From Leisingera aquaemixtae (lineage in GTDB: Bacteria > Pseudomonadota > Alphaproteobacteria > Rhodobacterales > Rhodobacteraceae): 64,000 bases of DNA. The position numbers were made by a program, and so were the translations under genes. Shown piece by piece: positions 7,887 to 15,403 of the stretch. The stretch spans positions 310,001 to 374,000 of the forward strand of contig NZ_JAHVJQ010000003.1 in the NCBI RefSeq assembly GCF_019801145.1, written 5' to 3'. Numbering within the stretch: position 1 is the first letter of the stretch; every line of letters starts with the position of its first letter. The notes beneath the pieces were generated by a model, which saw only the letters and a program-made list of their open reading frames with translations, did no database searches and was not told where the DNA came from.

Positions 7887-9686
7887 ATGACTGACCTCGC
7901 TCACATCCGCAATTTCTCCATCGTCGCCCATATCGACCATGGCAAATCCACCCTCGCTGACCGGCTCATCCAGGAGACCGGAACGGTGAAGGACCGCGAT
8001 ATGAAGGAACAGCTGCTCGACGCCATGGACATCGAGCGCGAGCGCGGGATCACCATCAAGGCCAACACCGTGCGCATCGACTACAAGGCGCAGAACGGCG
8101 AGACTTACGTGTTGAACCTGATCGACACCCCCGGCCACGTCGACTTTGCCTATGAGGTCTCCCGCTCCATGCGCGCGGTCGAGGGCTCGCTGCTGGTGGT
8201 CGACTCGACGCAAGGGGTGGAGGCGCAGACGCTGGCCAACGTCTACCAGGCGATCGAGGCGGATCATGAGATCGTCCCCGTGCTGAACAAGATCGACCTT
8301 CCCGCATCGGACTGCGACCGGGTGGCGGAACAGATCGAGGATGTGATCGGCATCGACGCCACCGGCGCCATCCAGGTCTCTGCCAAGACCGGCCAGGGCA
8401 TCCGCGAAACGCTGGAGGCGATCGTCCAGCACCTGCCCGCGCCCGAGGGCACCCGCGATGCGCCGCTGAAGGCGATGCTGGTCGACTCGTGGTACGACAG
8501 CTACCTCGGCGTGATCGTTCTGGTCCGCATCATGGACGGCGTCCTCAAGAAAGGCATGCGGGTCAAGTTCATGTCGAACGGCACCCTGCACCACGTCGAC
8601 CGCATCGGCGTGTTCCGCCCCGCCATGCAGGTGGTGGATGAGCTCGGGCCCGGTGAAATCGGCTTCCTCACCGCATCGATCAAGCAGGTGCGCGACACCC
8701 GCGTCGGCGACACCATCACCAACGACCGCAACGGCACCGAAAAAGCCCTGCCGGGCTTCAAACCGGCGCAGCCGGTGGTGTTCTGCGGGTTGTTCCCGGT
8801 CGACTCGGCCGAATTTGAAGACCTGCGCGACGCCATCGACAAGCTGGCGCTCAACGACGCGTCCTTCTCCTTCGAAATGGAAACCTCCGCCGCGCTCGGC
8901 TTCGGCTTCCGCTGCGGCTTCCTGGGCCTGCTGCACCTGGAGGTGATCCGCGACCGGATCGAACGCGAATACAACATCGAGCTGATCACCACCGCGCCGA
9001 GCGTGATCTATCACGTCTACATGAAGGACGGGGAGATGATCGAGCTGCACAACCCCGCCGACATGCCCGACCTCTCCAAGGTCGACCACATGGAGGAGCC
9101 GCGGATCAAGGCGACCATCCTGGTGCCGGACGAATACCTCGGCGACGTGCTGAAGCTCTGCCAGGACCGCCGCGGCATCCAGATGGATCTGTCCTACGCC
9201 GGCTCCCGCGCCATGGTGGTCTATGACCTGCCGCTCAATGAGGTGGTGTTCGACTTCTACGACCGCCTGAAATCGGTGACCAAGGGCTATGCCTCCTTCG
9301 ACTACCAGATGACCGGCTATCGCCAGGACAACCTGGTGAAAATGTCGATCCTGGTGAATGACGAGCCGGTGGATGCGCTTTCCACCATGGTCCACCGCGA
9401 CCGCGCCGAGATGCGCGGCCGGGCGATGTGCGAAAAGCTCAAGGAGCTGATCCCGCGCCACATGTTCAAGATCCCGATCCAGGCCGCCATCGGCGGCAAG
9501 GTGATCGCCCGCGAGACCCTCTCTGCGCTGCGCAAGGACGTGACCGCCAAATGCTACGGCGGCGACGCCACCCGGAAGCGCAAGCTCTTGGACAAGCAGA
9601 AAGCGGGCAAGAAGAAGATGCGCCAGTTCGGCAAGGTGGACATCCCGCAGGAAGCGTTCATTTCCGCCCTCAAAATGGACAGCTGA
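7887..9686 (+). CDS. lepA: elongation factor 4 (LepA), ribosome-associated GTPase
   Basis: At 599 aa the protein has the standard LepA length. GTPase motifs are intact: AHIDHGKST (14-22), RGITIKANT (53-61), DTPGHVDF (80-87) and NKID (133-136). The LepA-specific C-terminal domain follows to KMDS. The start at 7887 matches the family N-terminus [20 protein letters not shown]. LepA acts on translating ribosomes and initiation. Neighbours on both sides are AT-richer accessory-type genes. The stop codon lies inside a terminator hairpin. Confidence 0.97.
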   Translation: MTDLAHIRNFSIVAHIDHGKSTLADRLIQETGTVKDRDMKEQLLDAMDIERERGITIKANTVRIDYKAQNGETYVLNLIDTPGHVDFAYEVSRSMRAVEGSLLVVDSTQGVEAQTLANVYQAIEADHEIVPVLNKIDLPASDCDRVAEQIEDVIGIDATGAIQVSAKTGQGIRETLEAIVQHLPAPEGTRDAPLKAMLVDSWYDSYLGVIVLVRIMDGVLKKGMRVKFMSNGTLHHVDRIGVFRPAMQVVDELGPGEIGFLTASIKQVRDTRVGDTITNDRNGTEKALPGFKPAQPVVFCGLFPVDSAEFEDLRDAIDKLALNDASFSFEMETSAALGFGFRCGFLGLLHLEVIRDRIEREYNIELITTAPSVIYHVYMKDGEMIELHNPADMPDLSKVDHMEEPRIKATILVPDEYLGDVLKLCQDRRGIQMDLSYAGSRAMVVYDLPLNEVVFDFYDRLKSVTKGYASFDYQMTGYRQDNLVKMSILVNDEPVDALSTMVHRDRAEMRGRAMCEKLKELIPRHMFKIPIQAAIGGKVIARETLSALRKDVTAKCYGGDATRKRKLLDKQKAGKKKMRQFGKVDIPQEAFISALKMDS

Positions 9687-9699
9687 GGCTGTCCATTTT
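9672..9699 (+). terminator. lepA terminator overlapping the stop codon
   Basis: A perfect 12-bp stem (9672-9683 with 9688-9699) encloses a TGAG loop that contains the lepA TGA at 9684-9686. The left arm starts AAAA and the right arm ends TTTT. Confidence 0.82.
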
Positions 9700-9795
9700 C
9701 GAGGGCGCGCGGGCGAAAGCGGTTGGCGCAGCCAATTGCGTGCCCGCACCCCAGCGTTCTGCGGCGGTAACAAGACCTATTCAAACGATTGCAAG

Positions 9796-9816
9796 ACGGG
9801 GCTTCGGCCCCGTTTT
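9796..9816 (+). terminator. second terminator after lepA
   Basis: ACGGGGC and GCCCCGT (9796-9802, 9807-9813) close a TTCG tetraloop, followed by TTTCTGTTTCTG. This is a classic intrinsic terminator, about 110 bases past lepA. Confidence 0.82.
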
Positions 9817-9840
9817 CTGTTTCTGCTTTATCTAAAGTTC

Positions 9841-9890
9841 CGCCCGGCCGAGAGGCCGGGCAGCGCCCGATCCGCCCCCACGGGCGGGCG
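9841..9890 (+). repeat. GC-rich hairpin repeat, copy B
   Basis: The 8-bp stem GCCCGGCC/GGCCGGGC (9842-9849 with 9854-9861, loop GAGA) is followed by AGCGCCCG and a second hairpin CCGCCC/GGGCGG (9872-9877, 9882-9887). It lies upstream of the DUF3800 gene in the same orientation as copy C downstream of it. Confidence 0.7.
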
Positions 9891-10032
9891 CGGTTCTGTG
9901 GTTGCAGGTGCCGACCGGCTACAGCAGTGGGTGCGGCCAATTGTATAGATACACCAAATAAGTGAAAACGCTCTGGACTCCAGAAAGGGCTTTTGTAGGG
10001 TTCGGTGCGCAATTGCCTGTTTGTAATGTGAA

Positions 10033-10845
10033 ATGAAGCCATCAACCAAGTATGTGCTCTACGTTGACGAGAGCGGAGATCAGGACGTAAAGAAGTTTCG
10101 CACTGAAGAGCGGGTGCGTGGTTCCGACCCATTTCTAGTGTTTGGAGCTTGTCTTGTACCTGTGAAGTTCCAAGATGAAATTAGGCAAGCTTTGACCACG
10201 TTTAAAAGTGAAATCGGGGTCAAGCAGCTTCACAGCACAGATCTCGTTCACTTAAAGACTGCATACTTTTGTCGAAAGGTTCAGAGTTTGCGTGTTCTGC
10301 TTTTTGGGCTTGTCTCCAAGAAGGAAACGCTGGGGAGTTACACGAAACAAATAGCCGACTTGAAGGATACCGAGGCCTACTACAATAAATGTGCAGCATA
10401 CTTGTTAGAGCGATTGGGCCACTTCATGTCACAGACTGGTATCGGTCCGGAGCAGGTGGAAATTGTGTTTGAAGAAAAGAAGCATGATTACAAGAAGCTA
10501 AGGAACCTTATCGGTAGCATGCAGAATACACCGCACGACGACCGGGCGCGCTACCTGACAAGGATAGCTCCACATCGAATAAGGGCGCAGGCAAAGAAAG
10601 ATGAAATCTTACTTTCTCTGGCAGATTTGACTGCGTTCAGCTTGTATCAATCCGTTTCAAAGCTTCACTCAAATTTTGGTTATCCAGAATTTCGCTATAT
10701 GAGAGAGCTTCGCCCAAAGTTCTGGAACGATCCAAAGGGCAAGAAGATTGCAAACTTTGGAGTGAAGTACATTCAGGGACCATACAAGATGAATTTGGAA
10801 GGCGATGCGCTGAAATTCGCCCTTTCTATGTACCAAGATAAGTGA
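10033..10845 (+). CDS. DUF3800 (RNase H-like fold) protein
   Basis: The 270-aa protein starts with YVDESGD (residues 10-16), the N-terminal acidic motif of DUF3800. Glu147/Glu148 (IVFEEKK) and Asp198 (SLADLTAF) supply further conserved acidic positions, consistent with a metal-dependent nuclease-like active site. DUF3800 genes are often found in mobile or defence-related neighbourhoods; their biochemical role is not settled. Base composition is clearly AT-richer than the surrounding genome, and the gene is bracketed by direct copies B and C of a GC-rich hairpin repeat, so it looks acquired. No partner gene of a known defence system is adjacent. Confidence 0.85.
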   Translation: MKPSTKYVLYVDESGDQDVKKFRTEERVRGSDPFLVFGACLVPVKFQDEIRQALTTFKSEIGVKQLHSTDLVHLKTAYFCRKVQSLRVLLFGLVSKKETLGSYTKQIADLKDTEAYYNKCAAYLLERLGHFMSQTGIGPEQVEIVFEEKKHDYKKLRNLIGSMQNTPHDDRARYLTRIAPHRIRAQAKKDEILLSLADLTAFSLYQSVSKLHSNFGYPEFRYMRELRPKFWNDPKGKKIANFGVKYIQGPYKMNLEGDALKFALSMYQDK

Positions 10846-10888
10846 CTGCTAAACAAACATCTTTGATTGCATGCGGCCCGTTATTCCC

Positions 10889-10999
10889 GCCCGGTCACCA
10901 GACCGGGCAGCGCCCGTCCCGCCCCCCGTCATGTCGGAGGCGTGCTTTGAGCACGACGCGGGCCCTTCGCTTCCCACCCCTCCGGGCCGGGCGCTGCCC
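10889..10999 (+). repeat. GC-rich hairpin repeat, copy C with inverted partner
   Basis: The stem GCCCGGTC/GACCGGGC (10889-10896 with 10901-10908, loop ACCA) differs from copy B by a compensated base pair and is followed by the same AGCGCCCG. An inverted core GGGCGCTGCCC closes the stretch at 10989-10999. Confidence 0.68.
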
Positions 11000-11044
11000 T
11001 CCGCGTGCTGATCGAACCAAGGGCTTCAAAAGGGGCCAATCCAT

Positions 11045-11362
11045 ATGACAGATTTCGCCGTAGTTTCCCGGTCGTCACCGTTCACCCTGCCATTTTCGGA
11101 CATCGCCGGGTTCCTGGCGTTTGCAAGAGAGCAGAGAATAGCGATTGCCAGAATTGAGGTGCTGGATGGCAGCGGAAACCTTGTCAGCTATCCAGTGGCC
11201 GGAAGCCCGGACGCCCCGTTCGCCATCGCCTCCTTCCTGTTTCAGTTCAGCGATTGCAGCGCGCAGGAGTTGGTGGCGTCCTTCCGATACTATGAACAGG
11301 TGCTAGCAGAAATTGCCGCCGAACCCGGTGGGGAAGCGATGATCTGGCTGGCGGATACCTGA
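11045..11362 (+). CDS. hypothetical protein
   Basis: This 105-aa, mildly acidic protein has no signal peptide and no recognised domain. Codon use fits the genome better than the preceding DUF3800 gene does. The pattern (IARIEVLDGSGNLVSYPV, then a helical C-terminus) could be a small alpha/beta domain. It lies alone between repeat copy C and the next small secreted protein. Function unknown. Confidence 0.55.
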   Translation: MTDFAVVSRSSPFTLPFSDIAGFLAFAREQRIAIARIEVLDGSGNLVSYPVAGSPDAPFAIASFLFQFSDCSAQELVASFRYYEQVLAEIAAEPGGEAMIWLADT

Positions 11363-11432
11363 TAGACCCATGCGCCACTCTCCGCCCATCCGCGGCCGCT
11401 GCGCAACTCCTGCCTGAAAACGCACCCGTTCC

Positions 11433-11471
11433 GTGTTATCCTCACCCCCGTTCACCTGGGGAGGATAACAC
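11433..11471 (+). promoter_or_regulatory. hairpin masking the ribosome-binding site of the 11473 gene
   Basis: GTGTTATCCT (11433-11442) pairs perfectly with AGGATAACAC (11462-11471), and a nearby CCCC pairs with GGGG at 11458-11461. The right arm contains the GGGGAGG Shine-Dalgarno sequence of the gene that starts at 11473. Melting of this stem would be needed for initiation. Confidence 0.6.
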
Positions 11472-11472
11472 C

Positions 11473-11712
11473 ATGAAACACCTGACTTTGGCCGCTGCGA
11501 TCACCCTCTTGGCGTCGCCGCTTCTGGCCGGGCAATGCCCCGCCGACATTGCCGCCATCGACGCGGCGCTGGCCGCCGGCACCGAACTGTCGGAGGAAGA
11601 CCTGGCAACGGTCCAGGAACTGCGCGACGAGGGCCAGGCGCTGCATGACGGCGGCGACCATGCCAGCTCGGTTGCGACGTTGGCCGAGGCCAAGGCGATG
11701 CTGGGGATCTGA
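11473..11712 (+). CDS. small secreted acidic protein
   Basis: A 79-aa protein with a signal peptide MKHLTLAAAITLLASPLLAG, cleaved near residue 20. The mature 60 residues are acidic and helical, with one Cys (GQCPADIAAID). It resembles short exported Rhodobacteraceae proteins without assigned role. The 5' leader can fold to hide the ribosome-binding site, so translation may be conditional. A strong terminator follows. Confidence 0.72.
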   Translation: MKHLTLAAAITLLASPLLAGQCPADIAAIDAALAAGTELSEEDLATVQELRDEGQALHDGGDHASSVATLAEAKAMLGI

Positions 11713-11731
11713 GGCACCGCGCCCGAAACAA

Positions 11732-11760
11732 AAAACGCCCGGCGGACAACCGGGCGTTTT
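11732..11760. terminator. bidirectional terminator
   Basis: A perfect 11-bp stem AAAACGCCCGG / CCGGGCGTTTT (11732-11742 with 11750-11760) lies between the small secreted protein and the convergent entericidin-like gene. It has T runs in both directions. Confidence 0.85.
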
Positions 11761-11793
11761 CTTGTGTCTGCCGCCGGTCCGGGGCAGGGCGGC

Positions 11794-11931
11794 TCAGAAG
11801 CTGTTCTGCACGTCCTGCGCCACGCCGCTGATCGCGTTGCCGGCCTTGGAAATGTCGCGCCCGGCGCCCTTGGCGGTCTCACATGCCGCCAGCCCCAGCA
11901 GCAGCAGCGCGCAGGTCAAAATCCGCGTCAT
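11794..11931 (-). CDS. entericidin A/B-family lipoprotein
   Basis: This 45-aa protein has a lipoprotein signal with lipobox LAAC (Cys17). The mature part CETAKGAGRDISKAGNAISG matches the entericidin pattern of an acylated Cys followed by a short amphipathic Gly/Ala-rich helix. Entericidins are small outer-membrane-associated lipoproteins, in enterics forming an antidote/toxin pair. Only one member is present here, so that pairing is not supported. The start at 11931 was chosen because the upstream extension destroys the signal. Confidence 0.82.
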   Translation of the reverse strand: MTRILTCALLLLGLAACETAKGAGRDISKAGNAISGVAQDVQNSF

Positions 11932-12045
11932 CGGTGAAGGCTCCTCATCTCTGCTCAAAACCCGTTTGCAGATGTCTAGCAAGCCGCCCCAGTCCAGACC
12001 AGCGGATTTGCAGGCCAGAGGGCAAGAGGGCAAGCGGGCCCGCGG

Positions 12046-12059
12046 TTGAGCGAGGTCAA
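12046..12059. promoter_or_regulatory. FNR/Crp-like box upstream of the first DksA-like gene
   Basis: TTGAG-CGAG-GTCAA keeps the TTGA-N6-TCAA symmetry of FNR-type sites. Its right edge is 58 bases before the ATG at 12118, almost the same distance as the better box of the paralogue. Confidence 0.4.
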
Positions 12060-12117
12060 GGCCGCCCGCGCCGCGCCGGGCTAGGCTTCGGGCGAAACGG
12101 AACAGGAGGCAGATCCC

Positions 12118-12450
12118 ATGGACCTATCCACCCGCAAACAGGCACTGGAGGCGCGCCGCGCCGAACTGGCCGGGCATCTCAGCAAGGTCGAGCACACGCT
12201 GGACGCGCCGATGCCCAAGGATTGGGAGGACCGCGCCTCCGAGCGGCAGGGCGACGAGGTGCTGGAAAGCCTCGGCAACGCCGAGCTGGACGAGCTGCGC
12301 CGGATCGACGCGGCGCTGGCGCGGATCCGGGCGGGCACCTACGGCATCTGCGCCCGCTGCGGCGAGATGATCTCCGATGCCCGGCTGGACCTGCTGCCCG
12401 CAGCGCCGCTGTGCAAGACCTGCGCGGGCGCGGCTGCGAGCGGGCGTTAG
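12118..12450 (+). CDS. TraR/DksA-family zinc-finger protein, acidic-tip type
   Basis: The 110-aa protein has an N-terminal coiled coil and a C4 zinc finger: Cys78, Cys81, Cys99 and Cys102. Asp35 and Asp38 followed by Ala40 (DWEDRA) reproduce the DxxDxA tip with which DksA acts in the RNA polymerase secondary channel. A regulatory effect on transcription initiation is therefore plausible. A second gene of the same family follows at 12606, with identical cysteine spacing but no acidic tip. An FNR-like box lies upstream. Confidence 0.88.
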   Translation: MDLSTRKQALEARRAELAGHLSKVEHTLDAPMPKDWEDRASERQGDEVLESLGNAELDELRRIDAALARIRAGTYGICARCGEMISDARLDLLPAAPLCKTCAGAAASGR

Positions 12451-12532
12451 GCCTGCGGCCCCCGGCGGAAAAGGGTATTTGCCAGAAATTGCAACTTAAA
12501 AGGTCGTGCAATTCACGGATTTCCCGGCTATC

Positions 12533-12546
12533 TTGACCTGGATCAA
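12533..12546. promoter_or_regulatory. FNR-type box upstream of the second DksA-like gene
   Basis: TTGAC-CTGG-ATCAA is close to the FNR/FnrL consensus TTGAT-N4-ATCAA. It ends 59 bases before the ATG at 12606, a distance compatible with activation from about -41. Confidence 0.65.
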
Positions 12547-12605
12547 TGCTATGCAACTGACCCTGCGGCAAAGGTGCGCGAAACGTGAACTGGAGGGCAT
12601 GAGCA

Positions 12606-12920
12606 ATGAACTTTTCCGCCAGAAAGCAATCGCTTGAAGTCCGCCGGCTGGAGCTTGCCGGGCTGCTGTCGCAGGCCGCCTGCATTCCGGACCCCGCGCA
12701 GATGGCCTCTGTGCGCCAGCAGGTTGCCGCCCGCGGCGGCGGGGGGGCGATCGCCGTGCTGCCCAAGGCCAGCCTGGATGAGCTGCGCCGCATCGACGCC
12801 GCCCTGGCCCGCCTGCGCGAGGGCTCCTACGGCTATTGCCAGATCTGCGGCGACGACATGAGCGACGACTGGCTCGACCAGCGCCCGGCGTCGCCGTTCT
12901 GCCGGACCTGCGCGCTGTAG
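12606..12920 (+). CDS. TraR/DksA-family zinc-finger protein lacking the acidic tip
   Basis: This 104-aa paralogue has the same zinc-finger frame (Cys78, Cys81, Cys99, Cys102) and the shared ASLDELRRIDAALARLREGS segment. The region where the neighbour has DWEDRA is replaced by a neutral stretch (residues 29-51, including a GGGG run). It may therefore bind RNA polymerase differently, or not at the secondary channel. A strong FNR-type box upstream suggests oxygen-dependent expression. Tandem duplication followed by divergence is the simplest history. Confidence 0.85.
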   Translation: MNFSARKQSLEVRRLELAGLLSQAACIPDPAQMASVRQQVAARGGGGAIAVLPKASLDELRRIDAALARLREGSYGYCQICGDDMSDDWLDQRPASPFCRTCAL

Positions 12921-12968
12921 CGCCAGGGGCGGGCAGGGCGAGCCTGCTGCGGTCCGGCCATTCAGAAA

Positions 12969-13004
12969 GCCAGCGCCAGCTGCCCCCGGGCCGCTGGCCT
13001 TTTT
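12969..13004 (+). terminator. terminator after the second DksA-like gene
   Basis: GCCAGCG (12969-12975) pairs with CGCTGGC (12992-12998), and CTTTTTTG follows. The loop can pair further. Confidence 0.6.
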
Positions 13005-13139
13005 GCGCGGGCGGCCGCAGCGGCAGGCCGGCCGCGGCAGCGCTGCACTACTTTGGATTTTCGCGCAACAGGCCCCGTTGCCGTGCCCGGCGGGATGTGC
13101 CACAACCGGTCTGACCGACTGAACAAATGAGTTTAGCAG

Positions 13140-13793
13140 ATGCCAGATTTCACTGAGCGCCGCCGCATGATGGTGGATACCCAGATCCGTCCGTCGGATG
13201 TCACCAAATACCCGATCATCGAGGCCATGCTTGCGATCCCGCGCGAGAAATTCGTGCCGGACGCGCAGCGCGAGGCAGCCTATGCCGACCAGAACGTCGA
13301 TCTGGGCGGCGGCCGGGTCCTGATGGAGCCGCGCACCCTGGCCAAGATGCTGGATGCGGTGAACCTGCAAAGCGACGAGCTGGTGCTCGATGTGGCCTGC
13401 GGGCTGGGCTATTCCACCGCGGTGGCTGCCCGGATCGCGCAGATGGTGATCGGCGTCGAGGAAGACGAGAGCATGGCCGCCGACGCGCAGGAGCTGCTCA
13501 GCGAGACCGGCGCCGACAACGCCATCGTGCACACCGGCCTGCTGGCCGACGGCGCGGCGGAGCATGGCGCCTATGACGTGATCCTGATCCAGGGCGGGGC
13601 CGAGGATATCCCGGCAGCGCTGCTGGACCAGCTGAAAGACGGCGGCCGCATCGCGGCGCTGCTGGTGAATGGCGCCCTGGGCGAGGTCAAGGTGGGCTAC
13701 AAGAGCGGCGGCCGGATCTCCTGGCGGTTCGAGTTCAACGCCGGCGCGCCGGTGCTGCCGGGCTTTGCCGCGGCACAGGAATTTGCGCTCTGA
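13140..13793 (+). CDS. protein-L-isoaspartate O-methyltransferase family protein
   Basis: The 217-aa protein has a SAM-binding motif I LDVACGLGYS (83-92) and the family layout. PCMT enzymes methylate isoaspartate in aged proteins to start repair. The fold is clear. However, a gene of this subfamily directly upstream of tolC is common in alphaproteobacteria, and its real substrate there is not well established. It is followed after 128 bases by tolC on the same strand, probably co-transcribed. Confidence 0.85.
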   Translation: MPDFTERRRMMVDTQIRPSDVTKYPIIEAMLAIPREKFVPDAQREAAYADQNVDLGGGRVLMEPRTLAKMLDAVNLQSDELVLDVACGLGYSTAVAARIAQMVIGVEEDESMAADAQELLSETGADNAIVHTGLLADGAAEHGAYDVILIQGGAEDIPAALLDQLKDGGRIAALLVNGALGEVKVGYKSGGRISWRFEFNAGAPVLPGFAAAQEFAL

Positions 13794-13921
13794 GCTGACG
13801 CCGGGCGCCGCGGCGGCAGCCGCCGCACAGCAAGAGAATAGGCCGGGCGCTGCACCTGCGGATGCCCGGCTCGAAGCAGAACCCACCGCGGCTGGCGGCG
13901 CGGCAAAAGATAAGGCAACCG

Positions 13922-15328
13922 ATGCGAATGAAATTTCCGGCGAGTGTGTTTAAGGCTTTTGTTTTTGCCGGCGGCGTGGCGGCCACTGCGGTGATGCCGC
14001 TCAAAGCTGCAGCGGACAACCTGTCCGACGCCATGATCGGCGCGTATAAGACCAGCGGCCTGCTGGAGCAGAACCGGGCGCTGCTGCGGGCCGCGGACGA
14101 GGACGTGGCGATTGCGCTGTCGCAGCTGCGGCCGCTGATCGAATGGACGGTGTCTGCGGTCAGCACCTACAACGAACAGACGCTGAACGCGACGCAGAAC
14201 AACTTGTCGACTCAGCTGCGGCTGACCCAGCTGCTGTTTGACGGCGGCGCATCGCGGCTGGGCAAGCTGGCCGCCCAGGAAACCGTGCTGGCGACGCGCC
14301 AGGCGCTGCTGAGCGTGGAGCAGACCGTGCTGCTGCAGGCTGTGCAGGCCTATGTCGGCGTCCTGCAGGGGCAAGAGAACGTCTCGCTGCGGCGCAACAA
14401 CCTGCGCCTGCTGCAGGAGGAGCAGAAGGCGGCCCAGGACCGTTTCGAAGTCGGCGAGGTCACCCGCACCGACGTGGCCCTGGCTGAGAGCCGTGTTGCA
14501 GCCGCCCGTGCCAACCTGACCGATGCCGAGGGCACCCTGCTGACCGCCAAGGCGACCTATGAGCAGGTTGTCGGGCGGGCGCCCGGCGCCATTACCAGCC
14601 AGCCGCCCCTGCCGCGCAGGGCAGCGTCGCTCGACAGCGCCCAGGCGGTTGCGGTCCGGAACCAGCCGGACCTGCTTTCCCAGCAGCACGTCGTCAAGGC
14701 CAGGGATTACCAGGTCGCCGCGGCAACCGCCGGCCTGGGGCCTACGGTGAACCTGCAGGCAAGCGCCGGGCTCAGCGAAGACGTCCAGGAGCGGTTTGAT
14801 TCCGCCTATTCCTCCAGCGTCGGGGTGCAGATGACCCAGGAGCTGTATGCGGGCGGCCGCAATGCGGCCACCCGGCGCCGGGCGGTTGCCAATGCGGATG
14901 CCGAGCGCGGCGCCCTGATCAGCACTCAGCGGTCGGTGCGCCAGGCGGTCAGCGCCGCCTATTTCAACGTTGAAACCGCCCGGGTCAGCCTGATCTCCTC
15001 CGGCGAGCGGGTGCGCGCCTCCAAGGTCGCCTTTGACGGTATCCGCGAGGAAGCCACCCTGGGCGCCCGCACCACACTGGACGTGCTGCAGGCGGAACAG
15101 GAATACCTCGACGCCCAGACCGAACAGGTGAACGCCCGCGCCAACCAGGCGATTGCGGCCTATCAGCTGCTGCAGGCGCAGGGTCTTCTGACCGCGGAAC
15201 ACCTTGGCCTGGCGGTGGAGGTCTATGATCCCACGCTCTATTACAACCTGGTCAAGGACGCCCCTGCGCACTACAGCAAGCGCGGCAAGGATCTGGACCG
15301 CGTGCTCAAGGCCTTGGGGCGGAACTGA
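13922..15328 (+). CDS. tolC: TolC-family outer-membrane efflux/secretion channel
   Basis: About 468 aa. The start at 13922 places a signal peptide (MRMKFPASVFKAFVFAGGVA...) at the N-terminus; an upstream in-frame ATG at 13862 would add 20 basic residues. The mature part has two OEP repeats rich in long helices (about 45-240 and 260-440) with the TolC-type LFDGG and LYAGGRN turns at the start of membrane strands. It forms the outer-membrane tunnel for type I secretion and RND pumps. No inner-membrane partner is adjacent. Confidence 0.93.
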   Translation: MRMKFPASVFKAFVFAGGVAATAVMPLKAAADNLSDAMIGAYKTSGLLEQNRALLRAADEDVAIALSQLRPLIEWTVSAVSTYNEQTLNATQNNLSTQLRLTQLLFDGGASRLGKLAAQETVLATRQALLSVEQTVLLQAVQAYVGVLQGQENVSLRRNNLRLLQEEQKAAQDRFEVGEVTRTDVALAESRVAAARANLTDAEGTLLTAKATYEQVVGRAPGAITSQPPLPRRAASLDSAQAVAVRNQPDLLSQQHVVKARDYQVAAATAGLGPTVNLQASAGLSEDVQERFDSAYSSSVGVQMTQELYAGGRNAATRRRAVANADAERGALISTQRSVRQAVSAAYFNVETARVSLISSGERVRASKVAFDGIREEATLGARTTLDVLQAEQEYLDAQTEQVNARANQAIAAYQLLQAQGLLTAEHLGLAVEVYDPTLYYNLVKDAPAHYSKRGKDLDRVLKALGRN

Positions 15329-15403
15329 CAATTCATCCTATCTGTTGTGCGGTGGCGGCAACGCCGCTACACTCTGCTTCAGAGGCAAGAGTGGTAAAAT
15401 AAC

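Larger units (their letters stand above)
9687..10032. other. non-coding stretch between lepA and the DUF3800 gene
   Basis: It holds the second terminator, repeat copy B, and then about 140 AT-richer bases leading to the DUF3800 start. No gene is seen. Confidence 0.6.

Noticed and set aside
7845-9773. Long minus-strand open frame antisense to lepA, continuous with the 428-aa gene
   Set aside because: It mirrors lepA codon by codon and has His/Asp/Val-rich low-complexity content typical of an antisense shadow. The real gene can start at 7844.
10033-10845. A complete defence system around the DUF3800 gene
   Set aside because: No helicase, nuclease, TIR, retron or toxin-antitoxin partner is adjacent on the same strand. 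The gene stands alone between repeats.
11794-11931. Entericidin toxin-antidote pair
   Set aside because: Only one member was found. The neighbouring secreted protein at 11473 has no lipobox and no similarity.
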